Assembly: GCA_014885115.2 (NCBI GenBank)
Contig: WKLE02000021.1
Coordinates: forward strand, 18,103 to 82,102
Origin: Asterionellopsis glacialis
Taxonomy: Eukaryota > Bacillariophyta > Plagiogrammaphyceae > Rhaphoneidales > Asterionellopsidaceae
Direction of reading: 5' to 3'
Length of the DNA stretch: 64,000 bases
In this document: positions 19,381-30,648 of the stretch, piece by piece
Position numbering within the stretch: position 1 is the stretch's first letter
Layout: every line of letters begins with the position of its first letter
The notes under the pieces: generated by a model
Told to the model about the DNA's origin: nothing
Database searches by the model: none
The model's input: the letters and a program-made list of their open reading frames with translations, nothing else
Translations under genes and position numbers: made by a program

Positions 19381-21845
19381 ATGTCGAAATCAACCCGTCT
19401 TCAAGTCTCTCTAACAGCAAAGGGGCTGAAAAATATTTCAGGCATGCTCGATACATCGGATCCATTTGCTATCGTTACCATTCGAGGCAAAGATCCTGAT
19501 GCTGATCCGATTATTGCGGGTCATACAGATGTGTAAGTAACGGTGTTTCTTGACAAGAGGGAATGGTTTAGAACTGGCCTTTTATTTCTTAAGCAAAACA
19601 AAACTCCTCTAACGTTTTCAATTTTGTTTCCTGTTCACTTTCTAGGGTTTACAATACATTGGACCCCGCATGGTCTACTGTCATATTTCTTGATGGATAT
19701 AAGTTTGGAGTTCCATATTTTATTGAAGTGGGCATCTTTGATTTTAGTGCCAAAACTGCAGGACTGAGTGAGAAAGATCTTGCGAAGCAGTCAAGTCTTA
19801 CCAGTGCTATTATCTCGAAAGATGTAAGCAAAAACGTTAGTCAGCGCGTGAAGTTTCCTCACAAGATTATGGGTAGCGCCCTGTTTGAGGTGGGGGAGGT
19901 TTTAGGTTCTATGGGAAATGCTGCTGCCAAAAAACTTCAGAATGGAGGCGAACTCATCGTCCACATCGAAAGTAGCAAGAGTGATGATGCTGGAAAGTTG
20001 TGCCTACAGATAGGTGGGATGGATCTTCCCAACAAAGAATCAAAAGCCATGGACAAACTTAGATGGCGTAAAACCAGCAGCCCTTTTTACGAATTGTACC
20101 GCAGAGTCGAAAAGCCCACCGGTGAAGTGGCTTGGTAAGTAGGTTCCTCGATGATTAGCACACATGGAAATGAATGATCGCAGCTAACTCCCTTCTTTTT
20201 TTTTCGTATTAAAGGAATAAAGTGTATCGATCAAATGTTGTCAAACAAAATTTGAGTCCTCTCTGGGATGAAACCGTGTTGGATCTGGAAACACTATGCA
20301 ACGGCGATCTAGATCGTACCGTAAAAATAGTCGTTTTAGCTTACAGAAAAAGCGGCAAACACAAGCAAATGGGAGAATTTAAAACTACCGTAAGGAGTAT
20401 CTTAGAAATGAAAGTTCGAAGCGGAAGTAACGATGAGTTTCTTGATCTTAGGAAATCTGACAAGACTGTTGCAGGTATTGAAGTTCTAGAAGATGGTAAT
20501 TGTAACGGAAAAATTTGCGTTGTGGAAGCTGCGATCATTGACCCAAAGTCAACGCATATGCTTAGTGAATCGAAAAGGTTTGGGAGCATTCCCTTGGAAA
20601 TCGGTTTTTCGGAAAGACCAAGCTTTGTCGATTATTTAACTGGTGGTTGCAAGGTCGGCCTCACAGTTGCCATAGACTTTACGGCCTCTAATGGTAAGTC
20701 CGAATATAACTTATTTCCCATTTTTGAATCACAACCGATTCTCATCAGATGCTAACTTGCGACAAATATGACACCATTAACACTCCATGATTGAAGGTAA
20801 TCCCATGGAATCGGATTCACTTCATTATTATGATAACGAAAAGCATAATGATTACTACAGAGCATTAAATTCTGTCGGAAAGATTATGGCGGTGTACGAT
20901 TCAGACCAGAGATTTCCAGGTACGATCCTTTTTTTCGTTTTTATATTCTTGTCAAGTTTAGCTTTGGAAGTTTTTAGACAACAATATTCACTTGAATTTT
21001 GCCCTTTTTATTTCTCTTGACAGTATGGGGCTTCGGCGTGAAGCATGGAGGAGCACTCAATAATTGTTTCCAATGCGGAGCTGAAGCTGAGGTCAAAGGC
21101 GTCGATGGGATTTTAAAAGCATACAAATCAGGTAAGTTCAGTAGTATGATTTGTAAACCTTGGTTTAGCACATGCTTTTATTGATTAGAAAATTTATAAT
21201 ATCTCTGGACTCATCTAGACATTTATTTTTGATTAGTATTCCAACCTGGATTATGCATGAGCAATCCTGCTGATTTTACAGAAGTAATTGGGTCTGCAGC
21301 GTCATACGCAAGCTTTCAATTGGTAAGTAGGTAGTGACATAACTATGATTTCTCATTATTTCATGTACTGTAATAACTAACACATCCTGCTACGCAATGT
21401 GTGCATTTTGGACTCTAATTCATGATATTAGGGAGCAGAACAGGAGAAAGGAAATCTATCTTACACGATTCTTCTAATTTTGACGGCAGGTAACGTTGAA
21501 AACCTGAAGGAAACTCAACTTGCCTTGGAGCAAGCCTCTCAAGTACCGCTATCAGTTGTCATTATTGGCATTGGGGATGGAGATTTCTCAGGGATGGAGT
21601 TTCTGGATGGTGATGACTCTACCAACCGTGGTATCGATATTACGCAGTTTGTACGCTACAACGACTATGACAGGGAAAGCGACCTTACCGATGCTCTGTT
21701 GGACGAAATCCCTGATCAACTAGTGGACCATTTTTACCAGAGAAAGTTGATGCCAGGAGAAACTGTTAAATATGACGCTGCGAAGGTCCGGGTACAATCG
21801 GCAGATGGTCTTGGCAGAATATCAAGTTTTCTGGGCAGCTTTTAA
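19381..21845 (+). CDS. Copine (two C2 domains plus vWA-like copine domain)
   Basis: Seven exons reconstructed from GT-AG junctions and frame: 19381-19532, 19646-20134, 20215-20693, 20797-20919, 21024-21131, 21237-21322 and 21432-21845, giving 616 residues. Copines are Ca2+-dependent phospholipid-binding proteins that move to membranes and recruit partners. C2A (about 1-150) has the calcium loop DTSDPFAIV. C2B (about 165-320) has SPLWDETVLDLETL and KHKQMGEF. The copine/vWA domain follows from about 330: FVDYLTGGCKVGLTVAIDFTASNG, then FPVWGFGVKHGG, a helical region, LILTAGNVEN, and VVIIGIGDGDFSGMEFLDGDD near the end, all family hallmarks. Introns are 73-113 bp. The small deviation FPVWGFG (FPAFGFG in many copines) is unremarkable. 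Confidence 0.95.
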
Positions 21846-22198
21846 TTAGTTGTCCACTGAAGAAAAACGTGCCTACTGAAGAAAAAATAGGCACAATGTG
21901 GGTGTTAAATAACCATAAATTGTGATATTAAGGCTTGCGATTTGTTTTGAATTTCCTTTCTTCGTTTCCAAATGACTGCCAAACCTTTCTCTAGTAGGTA
22001 TTCTTTATTTTATGAACCGAGTCACTGGTTAAATTTATTTCAAAACCCATAAACGAAGTCGAATTATAGCTAACGATCGGCATATTTAATTCAAGTAAAA
22101 TTTGAACATCTTATTAAGTAGTATGAAGCTCCGAGAGATGTGAAGGGCATATTCAAAATTGCAATTAAGTGAAGAGCCTATTCTTGTCCACCTTATCA
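21846..22198. other. Convergent intergenic spacer
   Basis: AT-rich DNA between the copine and XPD 3' ends. A short direct repeat of CTGAAGAAAAA occurs near 21857 and 21876. Nothing else is seen. Confidence 0.4.
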
Positions 22199-25042
22199 CT
22201 ATGAGACAACTGCACTGGCCGTGGCATCAGCACTACTTGTTGTTTCAGTTATCATGGCCCCACCTTCTCCTGCCGACGTAGTCGGCTCGGCAGAAGAAAG
22301 ACTCATTTGTTCAACTTCCTCAATTGTAAGTAGCACACTCTGAAGGGCAGCTTGATCGATTGGCTGTCCCATCAATCGCAAGAATTGCCTAGCAAATTCG
22401 ATTGCCATATCGGTACTCAAATTGAGATACGCATCACCTAGAAATTGTAATATCCACTTTGGTAATTTCGAGCGTTTATCGTGTCGGCTATACCTGCTGT
22501 CAGCGAATATCATGAGACCATAATCAGTTTTACTACGAATAACACGTCCAACGCATTGGGAAGCTTGTCGTAAGGCATCAAAGTTTAAGAAATCCTGTTC
22601 TCGGATCTGATAGTGAGTTTGTAAGTATTCCAACCGAGCACGCAAAACGTGACTCAACGTATACTGAAAAGGGACACCAAACATAATCACAGCACGACCA
22701 TAGTGTCTATCAAAATTGATACCCTCTGATACCTGTTTTCCGTATCAAACAAAAAAAGTTAGAAAGGAAAGCAAACGACAAAGAAAACTTTACCCCCGAT
22801 GGCACGAGGCGATATAAAAACTAACCTTTCCACGCGCAACCGAGAGGAACACAGCGCCGCGGCCACAATCACAAGCACGTCGATAGTTATCAAGTGCGAG
22901 TGTCGTCTCCACCACATCTTTTGTCTCTATGAAAACTAATTTATTTTTGGTCAACTCGCGCAATATTCCCATAGCATCCCATTCACTCACAAGTGATTCC
23001 ATATAGCTATAGGACGTAAAAAAGGCAACTACGCCATCAGGTATTACACTGCATAATTCAACAAGCATAGCTCCTGTTTCAGAACAAAATAACGAGCAAA
23101 AGAATTATCAGCATGAATTGCTTGAGAGGAGCACTATGTTCGCGGGCCATTCAACCTGGTAGGCTTACCATAATTACGAACTACACCCATATCACCACGG
23201 TCTTCATATTTTGTAGACACTGCTAGTTGATCTGAACCTCGTGTTATGACCATAGGACGAATACAGGGTCTAAATGTAGACATATTCAATGACTCCGAGA
23301 CGCAGGGCTGGAATTGAAGTAGTTTTGGATACAAATCAATCGGTGATAATGTACCTGAAGTTATGATGACGCTTCCAAATCGTTTGAACACAGGTGCCAT
23401 AGCTAACGACGAGTCCAAGCATGCCAATTGAATCACAGGATCTACAGCTCCTGGTATGGATGATGCATTTGGTTCCATGATAATTGCAAACTTTGCGACA
23501 CCTTCAGAGTAGGTACTAAGGAGTGTTGCGAAGTCGGCTACGTCTGTCAATGAACGAAAATCGTCAAGATTCGAAACCTGCAATGTTCGTAACAAAGAAG
23601 TCAATCTAGAATAAGCAAAGCGTAGTGGCTTTGCTTCGAGTGAAGTACCGTTTGTCAATCGATGAAGGAAAGCCAATGGTGTTTCACTCTGTACACCACC
23701 ATTTGGTCCTGCTACCGCCCTCAGTCGTTCCTTCAAGTGCTCAACGATCTTTTTCATGAAACTAATAAAGTGCTCTGCACGGCGAATATTTCCAGGAACA
23801 GCTTCATTCAATACATCTGGACTCAGAACATTCTTTTTTACCACAAGCGCAATAATTGAATTTGTTAGATAAAAACGCCCATGGGGGAACCTGGGCAGCA
23901 ACAACATTATTACTTACACTCGTAAGCCCTATATCATTAGAGGGCGCGTCTAAAAGACCTTGGTCAATTAGTCCATTCACTAGATTTTGATATTCTGATT
24001 GCAATCGCTGGTTATCAGATGTTTTGATACGCGTCACTTCTGAAGACAATCTACCCAACGACCGTGTTGCTTGTTCTAAACCTCTGTCATTGATATCAAC
24101 CGAAAGAGCCTCAATACAAACACTATCAATGTTATGCGCTTCATCAAAAACAACAATACTTTCAGCTTCGAGTTCCTTGGATACCATTTTGGCAACTTTT
24201 GGATCAAGCATATATTGGTAATTGAAGACCAATATGTTAGCATGGTTGATGGCCTGCCTCGTAAGGTAGTAAGGGCACCATCCACGTGATTTCCCCCACT
24301 TTTTAAGTTCCTCTAGATCGTAAATACCACTTGGCATTGTAGTGGCTTCTCCAGCGGCTTGAAAGTTATCATAGTATGAACAAGTTTCCATGGAACCTGG
24401 GTTTTTCTGTGCCTGTTCAAGTACCCATGTTGCTGTCATGCTCCGACAAGCAGCATCCACTGCTTCGCGGTCACTTTCTTGCAAAACACGCTCATGAACA
24501 CACATGTTTCGACGACTAGACAAACACAATGCTAAAACTCCATTCCCTCCAGCTCCTCGACCATCACTGATTGGCCCTAACTTTTTCTTGGCACTATAAA
24601 TCTTCCGTGGCCGTTTTCTTTTTTTCGACGAGTCGTTATTATCATCACCATTTGTTTTTTCACCACCGTTCTGATGCCCAGCGCTTGAACTTTGAGTGTC
24701 CTCCATATCTACATCCCCGGACGACGGCGCCGTAGCTGCATCCTGCAACTTGAGCTGTTCTGCTCTATAGGCCAACACTGTGCCCAGTTCCTCCATGACG
24801 GAGTTCATTTCGGGAACGGTACGCGTACAATAGACAAGTTTGCCTGCAGATGGATTCGCATATTGATAAGATGTGATCAGAGATAAAAGACATACAGTCT
24901 TTCCAGTACCAGTTGGCATCTCAAGCAAACAGTGACCTCCCGCATCTAATGATTGTTTGAGAGATCGCATGTACTGGTATTGTTCCAGATAGATGCGATC
25001 ATATGGGAAAAACACATCAAGTCCATCCAAGTCAAATCTCAT
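22199..25042 (-). CDS. ERCC2: XPD/ERCC2-type DNA helicase (TFIIH subunit)
   Basis: Four exons on the minus strand: 25042-23918, 23832-23169, 23073-22826 and 22732-22199, giving 856 residues (human XPD is 760). It is the 5'-3' helicase of TFIIH, acting in nucleotide excision repair and transcription. Visible: Walker A PTGTGKT (43-49), four iron-sulfur cysteines at about 181, 199, 221 and 256 ([30 protein letters not shown]), DEAH box 300-303, [13 protein letters not shown] in the arch domain, [29 protein letters not shown] across the last junction, and [14 protein letters not shown] (motif VI). A low-complexity insert at about 97-168 precedes the iron-sulfur domain and contains a basic patch (KKRKRPRK). 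The C-terminal tail is Ser/Thr-rich. The first intron ends in an unusual A-run before AG. Confidence 0.96.
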
Positions 25043-25769
25043 CGTAGTTTCTGAAGTTCCCCTTGTATACCACTGAAGTACACGTTTCTAAGATATATGT
25101 TCTAGGAATTTATCAGATTTGAAAGTGCTCTAACTGGTGACTGCTTCCTTCTCTTGTGTCTTGCGGTGTCGAGAGAGTCAACAATCAGCCAGTCCTTTGT
25201 CTGGTCTATCTCGGCTTACGACTTGTCGGAGGGTGGTTGAGATATCAATATCGTGATCAAGATTGGGAGGTAGACTCTCTCTAGTAGAGAGACTAGACTA
25301 GACTAGGACCTCTAGAGAGAGAGTGTGAAGCTATGAATGTAGAGGAGTGATGAACGCAGTGTGCGGGCGATCATATTATTATTTTTGTTTGGTTAGGATA
25401 TATATACATTATTCTTTACCAGCACTGAAACAACCGGGTCTTTTTTGACCCTAACTCTTTGTTATTTCTCTCGATCACCCCTACTTCCAATCCTGGGAGC
25501 AATTCTTTTTTGGTTATATTCTCAATGCTCATCTTGTCCAGAGTGCCTTCTGACGGAGCCTACATCAAGATGGAATCGAGAGAGAAGACGTAAAATTTTC
25601 CGCGTTCCTAATGTTTTTACTTAGTAATTGCCAAGGGTGAAAAAAAAAAAAAACAGTACACGTAATGTAGAACCAAATTTCTAGTTTTTGTTGATTACCA
25701 TGTTAAAACATGTAAATCATTATTTAGTGAATATAGCGTAGGGAGTCCAGATTCCCTGTATACAAAAGG
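25043..25769. other. Intergenic spacer upstream of XPD
   Basis: Contains a CTCTAGAG-type repeat block (25268-25325), an A13 run at about 25640 and AT-rich DNA after 25370. No gene supported. Confidence 0.45.
25268..25325. repeat. CTCTAGAG palindromic repeat block
   Basis: Repeated CTCTCTAG, TAGAGAGACTAG and CCTCTAGAGAGAG words, about 230 bp upstream of the XPD start. A larger block with the same words sits about 190 bp upstream of the next gene's start (27721-27905). Confidence 0.6.
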
Positions 25770-27536
25770 CTATAATTCATCAGAAGGAGACCCTGTACTC
25801 CAATCTTCCTCGTCTTCTGGATTTTCTCCGAAAACTGGCGAATGGTCAATCCCATCAAGATTCAATTCAACCTTCATCTCGATATCTGATCCACCCTGTT
25901 CTTGGTCTGGGAATATTTGATATTCAAAGACATCCTCGAGTAAATTTCTTCTTCTACTAGTTCCAGTCTCGAGTCCGTCCTTCCATTTTACCCTCCGACG
26001 ACTCTTATTAACAACTTGTTGTTCTTCAGCTTTTCTTTTTAAATTTTGTTCTCTAATTTTATTCCGCAACTGCTCAAGCCTTTCCCTAGCTTGCTCTTTT
26101 TCCTTTTGCGTTTTTTGCATAGCTTCTCTAATTTTCTCCCTTTCGTTTCGACGTTCGTTTGCCTCCCTCTGTTGAGTAGCAGATTTGGAAGGTGAGTCTG
26201 GGGATTGTGGAGTACCCACCTCGCTTGATTCTTTTTTACCCAACCAACTCGGTTTTTGACCTTTACCCGAGTTAAAGTTCACGAGGTCTTGGTAATTGTT
26301 GCGTATTTTGGTAAGCAACGTATTGAATGGATTTTTAGGGTCGGATTCACCAATGCTGTCTTTTGCCTTTTCTTTCCATGCTTCCATCAGGGAATCAAAA
26401 GCTCGTTGAACCTGTACAACAATGTTTCCACCGGCAATGGGATCCCGCCATTCTTCTAGCTTTCTCGCGGATCCATCGAAGTTCTCAACCGCAGCATCAA
26501 TTTGTTTTTTCTTGTTCCTTATGATTTTATTAATTTTGGTTTCCTTTACTAGCGTTTTGTGGAAGGGAATCAGTTCTAACACTTCCAAGAGCGGCAGTAC
26601 AATGGGACCAGTCGGTGACGCAGAGAGTGTCTTTTTCGGAGGCGGTGGAGAGTTGGAACGCTTTTGTTTCTTTTGGGCAGGTGCTTGGCCTTCGTTTACT
26701 TTCTCCACGGTCGACAGAGAATCTTCCAGCCATCCACCCAAAATCATGAGACCCCCTGCCGCCAGAAAGGGAGTTATTCGATCAAGATCATCGTCCTTTT
26801 CGTTGAGAGTATCTTCCTCGGTCTTGATCACAGCCTTCTTTTCATCAAGTCCATTAGCACTGTGGTCTGTATTTCCTTCATTTTTCCCCTTAGATCCATT
26901 CTTATCCGCTGAATCTTTCTTTTGTATGTTGCCATTAAAATCATCCTGAGATTGCTGTTCTTTTTTCAATCCCACTGCTTCTCCGCCTGCTTCATCATCA
27001 TCTTCATCTGTACCATCGTCATCGTCGTCTGCGTCGTCGTCCATACTATCTTCATCCTCCTCATCATCAGTTTCATATTGTGCCGCGTCATCCCTATCTA
27101 GTGTTCTAGATATTATAGATAGTGCTAATGCCTGGTTGGCAGTATTGTGACAATGGCGAGCCAAAAGCCCGGTAAACTCCACTTGTTTACCTCGTGAAAG
27201 GCAACCTCCAGGAACGCCCAATGAGGAATCCTCAAATGCATCACAACATCCCACTAAAGCTCGCTCGAGTGGACTTGCACCTGACCACAACTCATCTTCT
27301 AACTCATCGTGCTCATCTGGGTCAGATTTCAAAGCACCTTCCTCTTTTTTGCCAGCAAATTGTTGTAACACCTTGTACCGTCCTGTTCTATCTTTCAGTT
27401 GTTGCCACGTCTTGTGTCTTTTCCCCAAAAAGTCCTCATGTAAATTTTCATCTAGAATTTCATTATGCTGATGTAGAGGAAATTGAAGCACGTGGCGAGG
27501 CACTTTTCGCGTCTCATCGTCATTGCTTGCTATCAT
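25770..27536 (-). CDS. PNUTS (PPP1R10)-like PP1 regulatory protein
   Basis: Intronless, 588 residues. Residues about 250-392 look like a TFIIS/LW (TND) helical domain, split by a proline-rich insert: ITPFLAAGGLMILGGWLED, then LPLLEVLELIPFHKTLVKET, INKIIRNKKK and a terminal helix with VQRAFDSLMEAWKE. A long charged helix follows (about 455-505). Then comes RVKW (515-518), a PP1-docking RVxF/W motif, and downstream NLLEDVFEYQIFPDQEQ. In animal PNUTS the PP1-docking TVTW is followed by a similar EYFYFELDETE-like stretch, so domain order and motif spacing agree. PNUTS targets PP1 to RNA polymerase II and SPT5 in transcription termination. An acidic tract at 155-185 and SPPPP at 296-300 are probably disordered. 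The family assignment is inference from motif order. Confidence 0.75.
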   Translation of the reverse strand: MIASNDDETRKVPRHVLQFPLHQHNEILDENLHEDFLGKRHKTWQQLKDRTGRYKVLQQFAGKKEEGALKSDPDEHDELEDELWSGASPLERALVGCCDAFEDSSLGVPGGCLSRGKQVEFTGLLARHCHNTANQALALSIISRTLDRDDAAQYETDDEEDEDSMDDDADDDDDGTDEDDDEAGGEAVGLKKEQQSQDDFNGNIQKKDSADKNGSKGKNEGNTDHSANGLDEKKAVIKTEEDTLNEKDDDLDRITPFLAAGGLMILGGWLEDSLSTVEKVNEGQAPAQKKQKRSNSPPPPKKTLSASPTGPIVLPLLEVLELIPFHKTLVKETKINKIIRNKKKQIDAAVENFDGSARKLEEWRDPIAGGNIVVQVQRAFDSLMEAWKEKAKDSIGESDPKNPFNTLLTKIRNNYQDLVNFNSGKGQKPSWLGKKESSEVGTPQSPDSPSKSATQQREANERRNEREKIREAMQKTQKEKEQARERLEQLRNKIREQNLKRKAEEQQVVNKSRRRVKWKDGLETGTSRRRNLLEDVFEYQIFPDQEQGGSDIEMKVELNLDGIDHSPVFGENPEDEEDWSTGSPSDEL

Positions 27537-28113
27537 GGTAAGAGGTGTGCTGTGGTCATGAATCTGTAGGACTAATATGCTGTAATGGTGTGACGCTTGA
27601 GAGTCTTGGGCGGGAAATTTATTATTTCTGACAAAGTCGACCAGCCGTTCAGACAGAGATTTTGAGGCGACTGACTGTCTGTCCTCGCTGGGGCAGAAGT
27701 GACCATTGTTTAAAAAAAAAACTCCCTCTCTAGAGAGAGTCTAGAGAGAGGTCCTCTCAGTGTCCTCTCTCCACCGTAGTCTACCTTAGGACCTAGGACA
27801 ACCTAGTCCTACGGTAGGGGTCCAAGAGGCTAGACTCTAGAGTAAGTCCTAGAGAGTAGGAATCTAGAGGTACTAGAGAGGAGTCGCTCTCTAGAGAGCC
27901 AGATAGGATCTAGGACTACTTGTATAGAACAATGATCTGTTGAAAAATGAATTTTCTATGTATTTAAAACATGAATAAAACTAACCTGACACTACTTTAT
28001 AAGAAAATCGGATTTGAGAAATTTCCTCTCAAACAGAGTATAGATTGGATATCTTTTGCATCTTTCGTAGTTGCGAGGAATCTTTATTTGTACAAGAATA
28101 GTTTTTAAACTAT
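27537..28113. other. Intergenic spacer with repeat block
   Basis: Holds the CTCTAGAG block and hairpin (27721-27905), then AT-rich 3' DNA of the next minus-strand gene. No gene supported. Confidence 0.5.
27721..27905. repeat. CTCTAGAG/CCTAGG repeat block with central hairpin
   Basis: About 185 bp of CTCTCTAGAGAGAG, GTCCTAG and CTAGACTCTAGAG words. In the centre, 27781-27797 and 27802-27817 are inverted copies around a 4-base ACAA loop with one mismatch and one unpaired base, so a strong stem is expected in either strand. No open frame crosses it. It could be a small non-autonomous element or a structured promoter feature. Confidence 0.65.
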
Positions 28114-29665
28114 TTAAAAATCACCGTCAAAGCCACCACCATCAAAATCACCACCAAAATCATCTGTATCGAAATCGTCGTAGGTATTTTCGTAGCCACT
28201 GTTTGCACTGCTATGATGTGCATGGTCAAACATGGACATTGCCACGGCTCCCATTGCTGCACCCCCTAACATTGACATTGCTGTAGTTCCAAAGCCACCA
28301 CCACCATTGGTTCTTTTGCCATTGTTGTTTTGATACCCGCAGTTATTATTATTATTCATATAACCTCCGTTGTTATTTCTGTTTGTACTTGGTGTACTCT
28401 GACCTCTACCATCATTTTGTGGTCTATACGAAACATGAAATTCTGTAACGTTGGGTGGTACTACTGCCGATTGAACTCGCCCTGGCTCATTCGGCACCTG
28501 CACGTGGAGGTTCGTCCCAGGAGCTGCCCCAGGAGGAACTTTGACCAAAATCAGCTGCTCTCCTGGAGCAGCCGCAGGACTAAATGAACGTTGGACAGGA
28601 GGTATAGTGTTTGAGCTGTTATTTGCAGGATCGTAAGCCACGTGGAATTCTGAGACGCCGAAAGGTACTTGTGCGGCAACCATTCGATTCTCCCCTGGCA
28701 CCTGTACATGAATTGTTGAGCCGGGAGCCGTTCCGGGAGGGACCTGTACTTTCAACATGGACTGACCAGATTGGATAGCTGAAACCTTTTGACCTGAATA
28801 ATTGTTTGATGTTGCAGAAACACTGCGACTAGGATAATTAGTGTTGGAAGGAGGCGGGACATCTAATGCCATTGAAAAGGGAACATCTTCAGCGGAAGAT
28901 GTTGTAGGAGGTGGTACAGGAATTGGGAGAGGCGTCGCCACTACTGCTGGTGGCGGAACTGGCACAGGAGCATGACCTGTTCGAGGCGGACACTTAACGT
29001 GGAATTGGGTCACACCTGGAGGGACCACAGCTGCTATAGTGCGATTTTCTCCAGGAACCTGAACATGTAGCGTTGTACCTGGCGAAACACCAGGAGGAAC
29101 GTGGACCATAACAAGTTTATCGGCAGTCAGCGAGGAAAACTGATCTAAGGATTGTGTAGCAGATGAAGCCACAGGAGGGGGTAAAATCTGGACACCGGGT
29201 TCTGTAGTGGGAGATGATATAGATGTTATTGAGGAATTAGGTCCATGAGAATTCTCTAGTAGCGTTGACTGACCTGGAACCTCCACCATGAACGACGAAC
29301 CTGGAACCATGCCCGAGGGAACTACAGCAGATACAATCTTTCCATCTGGTGCAGACACTTGGATGGCTTGTCCGGGCGAGACTCCATTAGGAACAGTTAC
29401 TGTTGAATAAAGAGATAAAAAGAAATAAATTATGCAGATCATACGTAAGATACCCTTCTCACCACAGCGCAGATGGCTGGTTTGGAAGTAAGGCACACAA
29501 GCTGAGCTTACCAGAAATGCGTTCACGATTCGGTGGTGCTTCTGCCAATGCATTACCCCCGGTTTTTACAAATCGTCTTTGTCCAGGAAAGTCGCTAACT
29601 CCACCGAATGTCTGTCGGTTGTAAGAATCTTTAGGATCTGAAAACGAATCAAGACAGCAGAGCAT
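28114..29665 (-). CDS. VPPG-repeat protein of unknown function
   Basis: Two exons, 29665-29512 and 29399-28114, joined by a 112-bp GT-AG intron that splits a Val codon, give 479 residues. The N-terminus (MLCCLDSF) has no signal peptide; a Cys pair next to the start is a possible lipidation site. From about residue 52 there are four copies of a roughly 43-residue unit, each with a VPPGVSPGTTLHVQVPGEN-type half and a VAAVVPPGVTEFHV-type half, separated by Pro/Ser-rich linkers. The C-terminus is Asn/Gly-rich, then has a short hydrophobic glycine-alanine helix (TTAMSMLGGAAMGAVAMSMF) and an acidic DFGGDFDGGGFDGDF tail. The units look like small beta modules. I know no function, and a surface-binding or matrix role is only a guess. 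The open frame that continues upstream of 29399 is intron read-through. Confidence 0.85.
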
Positions 29666-30648
29666 GTTTGCTTCTTTTTAGAACTAAACCCGCTTGTAGA
29701 AGTCAGCGACACAAGCTAATCGAAGCGTGTGCAACGATTATGAAAGGATGATCACTAAGGCTTAAGGTCCTAGCTCTCCATTAGTGAGAGGAGAAAAGGA
29801 TAGAGACGCGAAAAAAAACAAGAAAAATCAACCCGATCAGAACGAGAGATGGGCGGCGAGAGAAAAGAAAAATGGACACAGACCTCGCCAAATTCAATTT
29901 TTATACAGAATCGAATACAGTGAATATATAGTGAATCCGGATCCGTTGTGTGATTGATTCGGACGCAAGTTCAGTTGGAAGAGGTCATACCTGGTACCTG
30001 GTACCAGGTACCTGGTACATGATACCTGTACATACTTGTGTACCTTATGGTTACCTGTACACAACTTGTACCTGGTACCAGGTACATGTAGCCTCGTTCT
30101 ACCGGTACGTACAGGGTACAGGTACATTAGATAGAAGATAGTCCCAACATTGAGGCAGATCCAATTCAGGATGACTAGGGTTAAAAGTAGTTTACGTAGA
30201 TTCGTAGAGGTGCTGTCTGTATCTACCTGTACCGAGTAGGACCTACATACGTACCGGTACGGTACGATAGGGGGACTACCTGTTACGGTACTCCGTGTAA
30301 AATTATGAGAGATAAAAAGAGAATCATCAAAACAAACAGACCAAACCAAGCCAACAGACTATACGAATACTCAATACACCAAACAATCCACCAGTCATGT
30401 TTATAGGCTTGAAAAATATTCAATTCTCCGTTACGATGTTGAAGATGGTGATTGCTAAGCTTGTTTTTATTTTTTTTAGTAAGAATATATCACTAGGCAA
30501 GGATTACAAAAAGTTCTTATTTTTGAAAAATAAATCTAGGATTTCGTCAATTTGCACAATTTGAGATTGTACCAAAAGAGATAGCCATTCTTTCTAAATA
30601 TTCAAATAGTCCCCTTTCAAGCATTTTTATCGATATCTATAAGCATAC
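29666..30648. other. Intergenic spacer with dense palindromes
   Basis: Contains the GGTACC/TACCTGGTA arrays at 29985-30300 and AT-rich DNA on both sides. No gene supported; the frames that cross the arrays consist of the repeats. Confidence 0.45.
29985..30300. repeat. TACCTGGTACCAGGTA palindrome array
   Basis: 29985-30125 holds back-to-back TACCTGGTACCTGGTACC, ATACCTGTACATA and TACCGGTACGTAC words. 30215-30300 adds CTACCTGTACCG and TACGTACCGGTACGGTACG. The words are perfect or near-perfect dyads, so extended cruciform or hairpin folding is possible. Confidence 0.65.

Noticed and set aside
28114..29553. Single long frame starting at 29553 for the VPPG protein
   Set aside because: Upstream of 29399 it is intron read-through. 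A better first exon (29665-29512) with GT-AG junction restores the repeat frame and has its own ATG.
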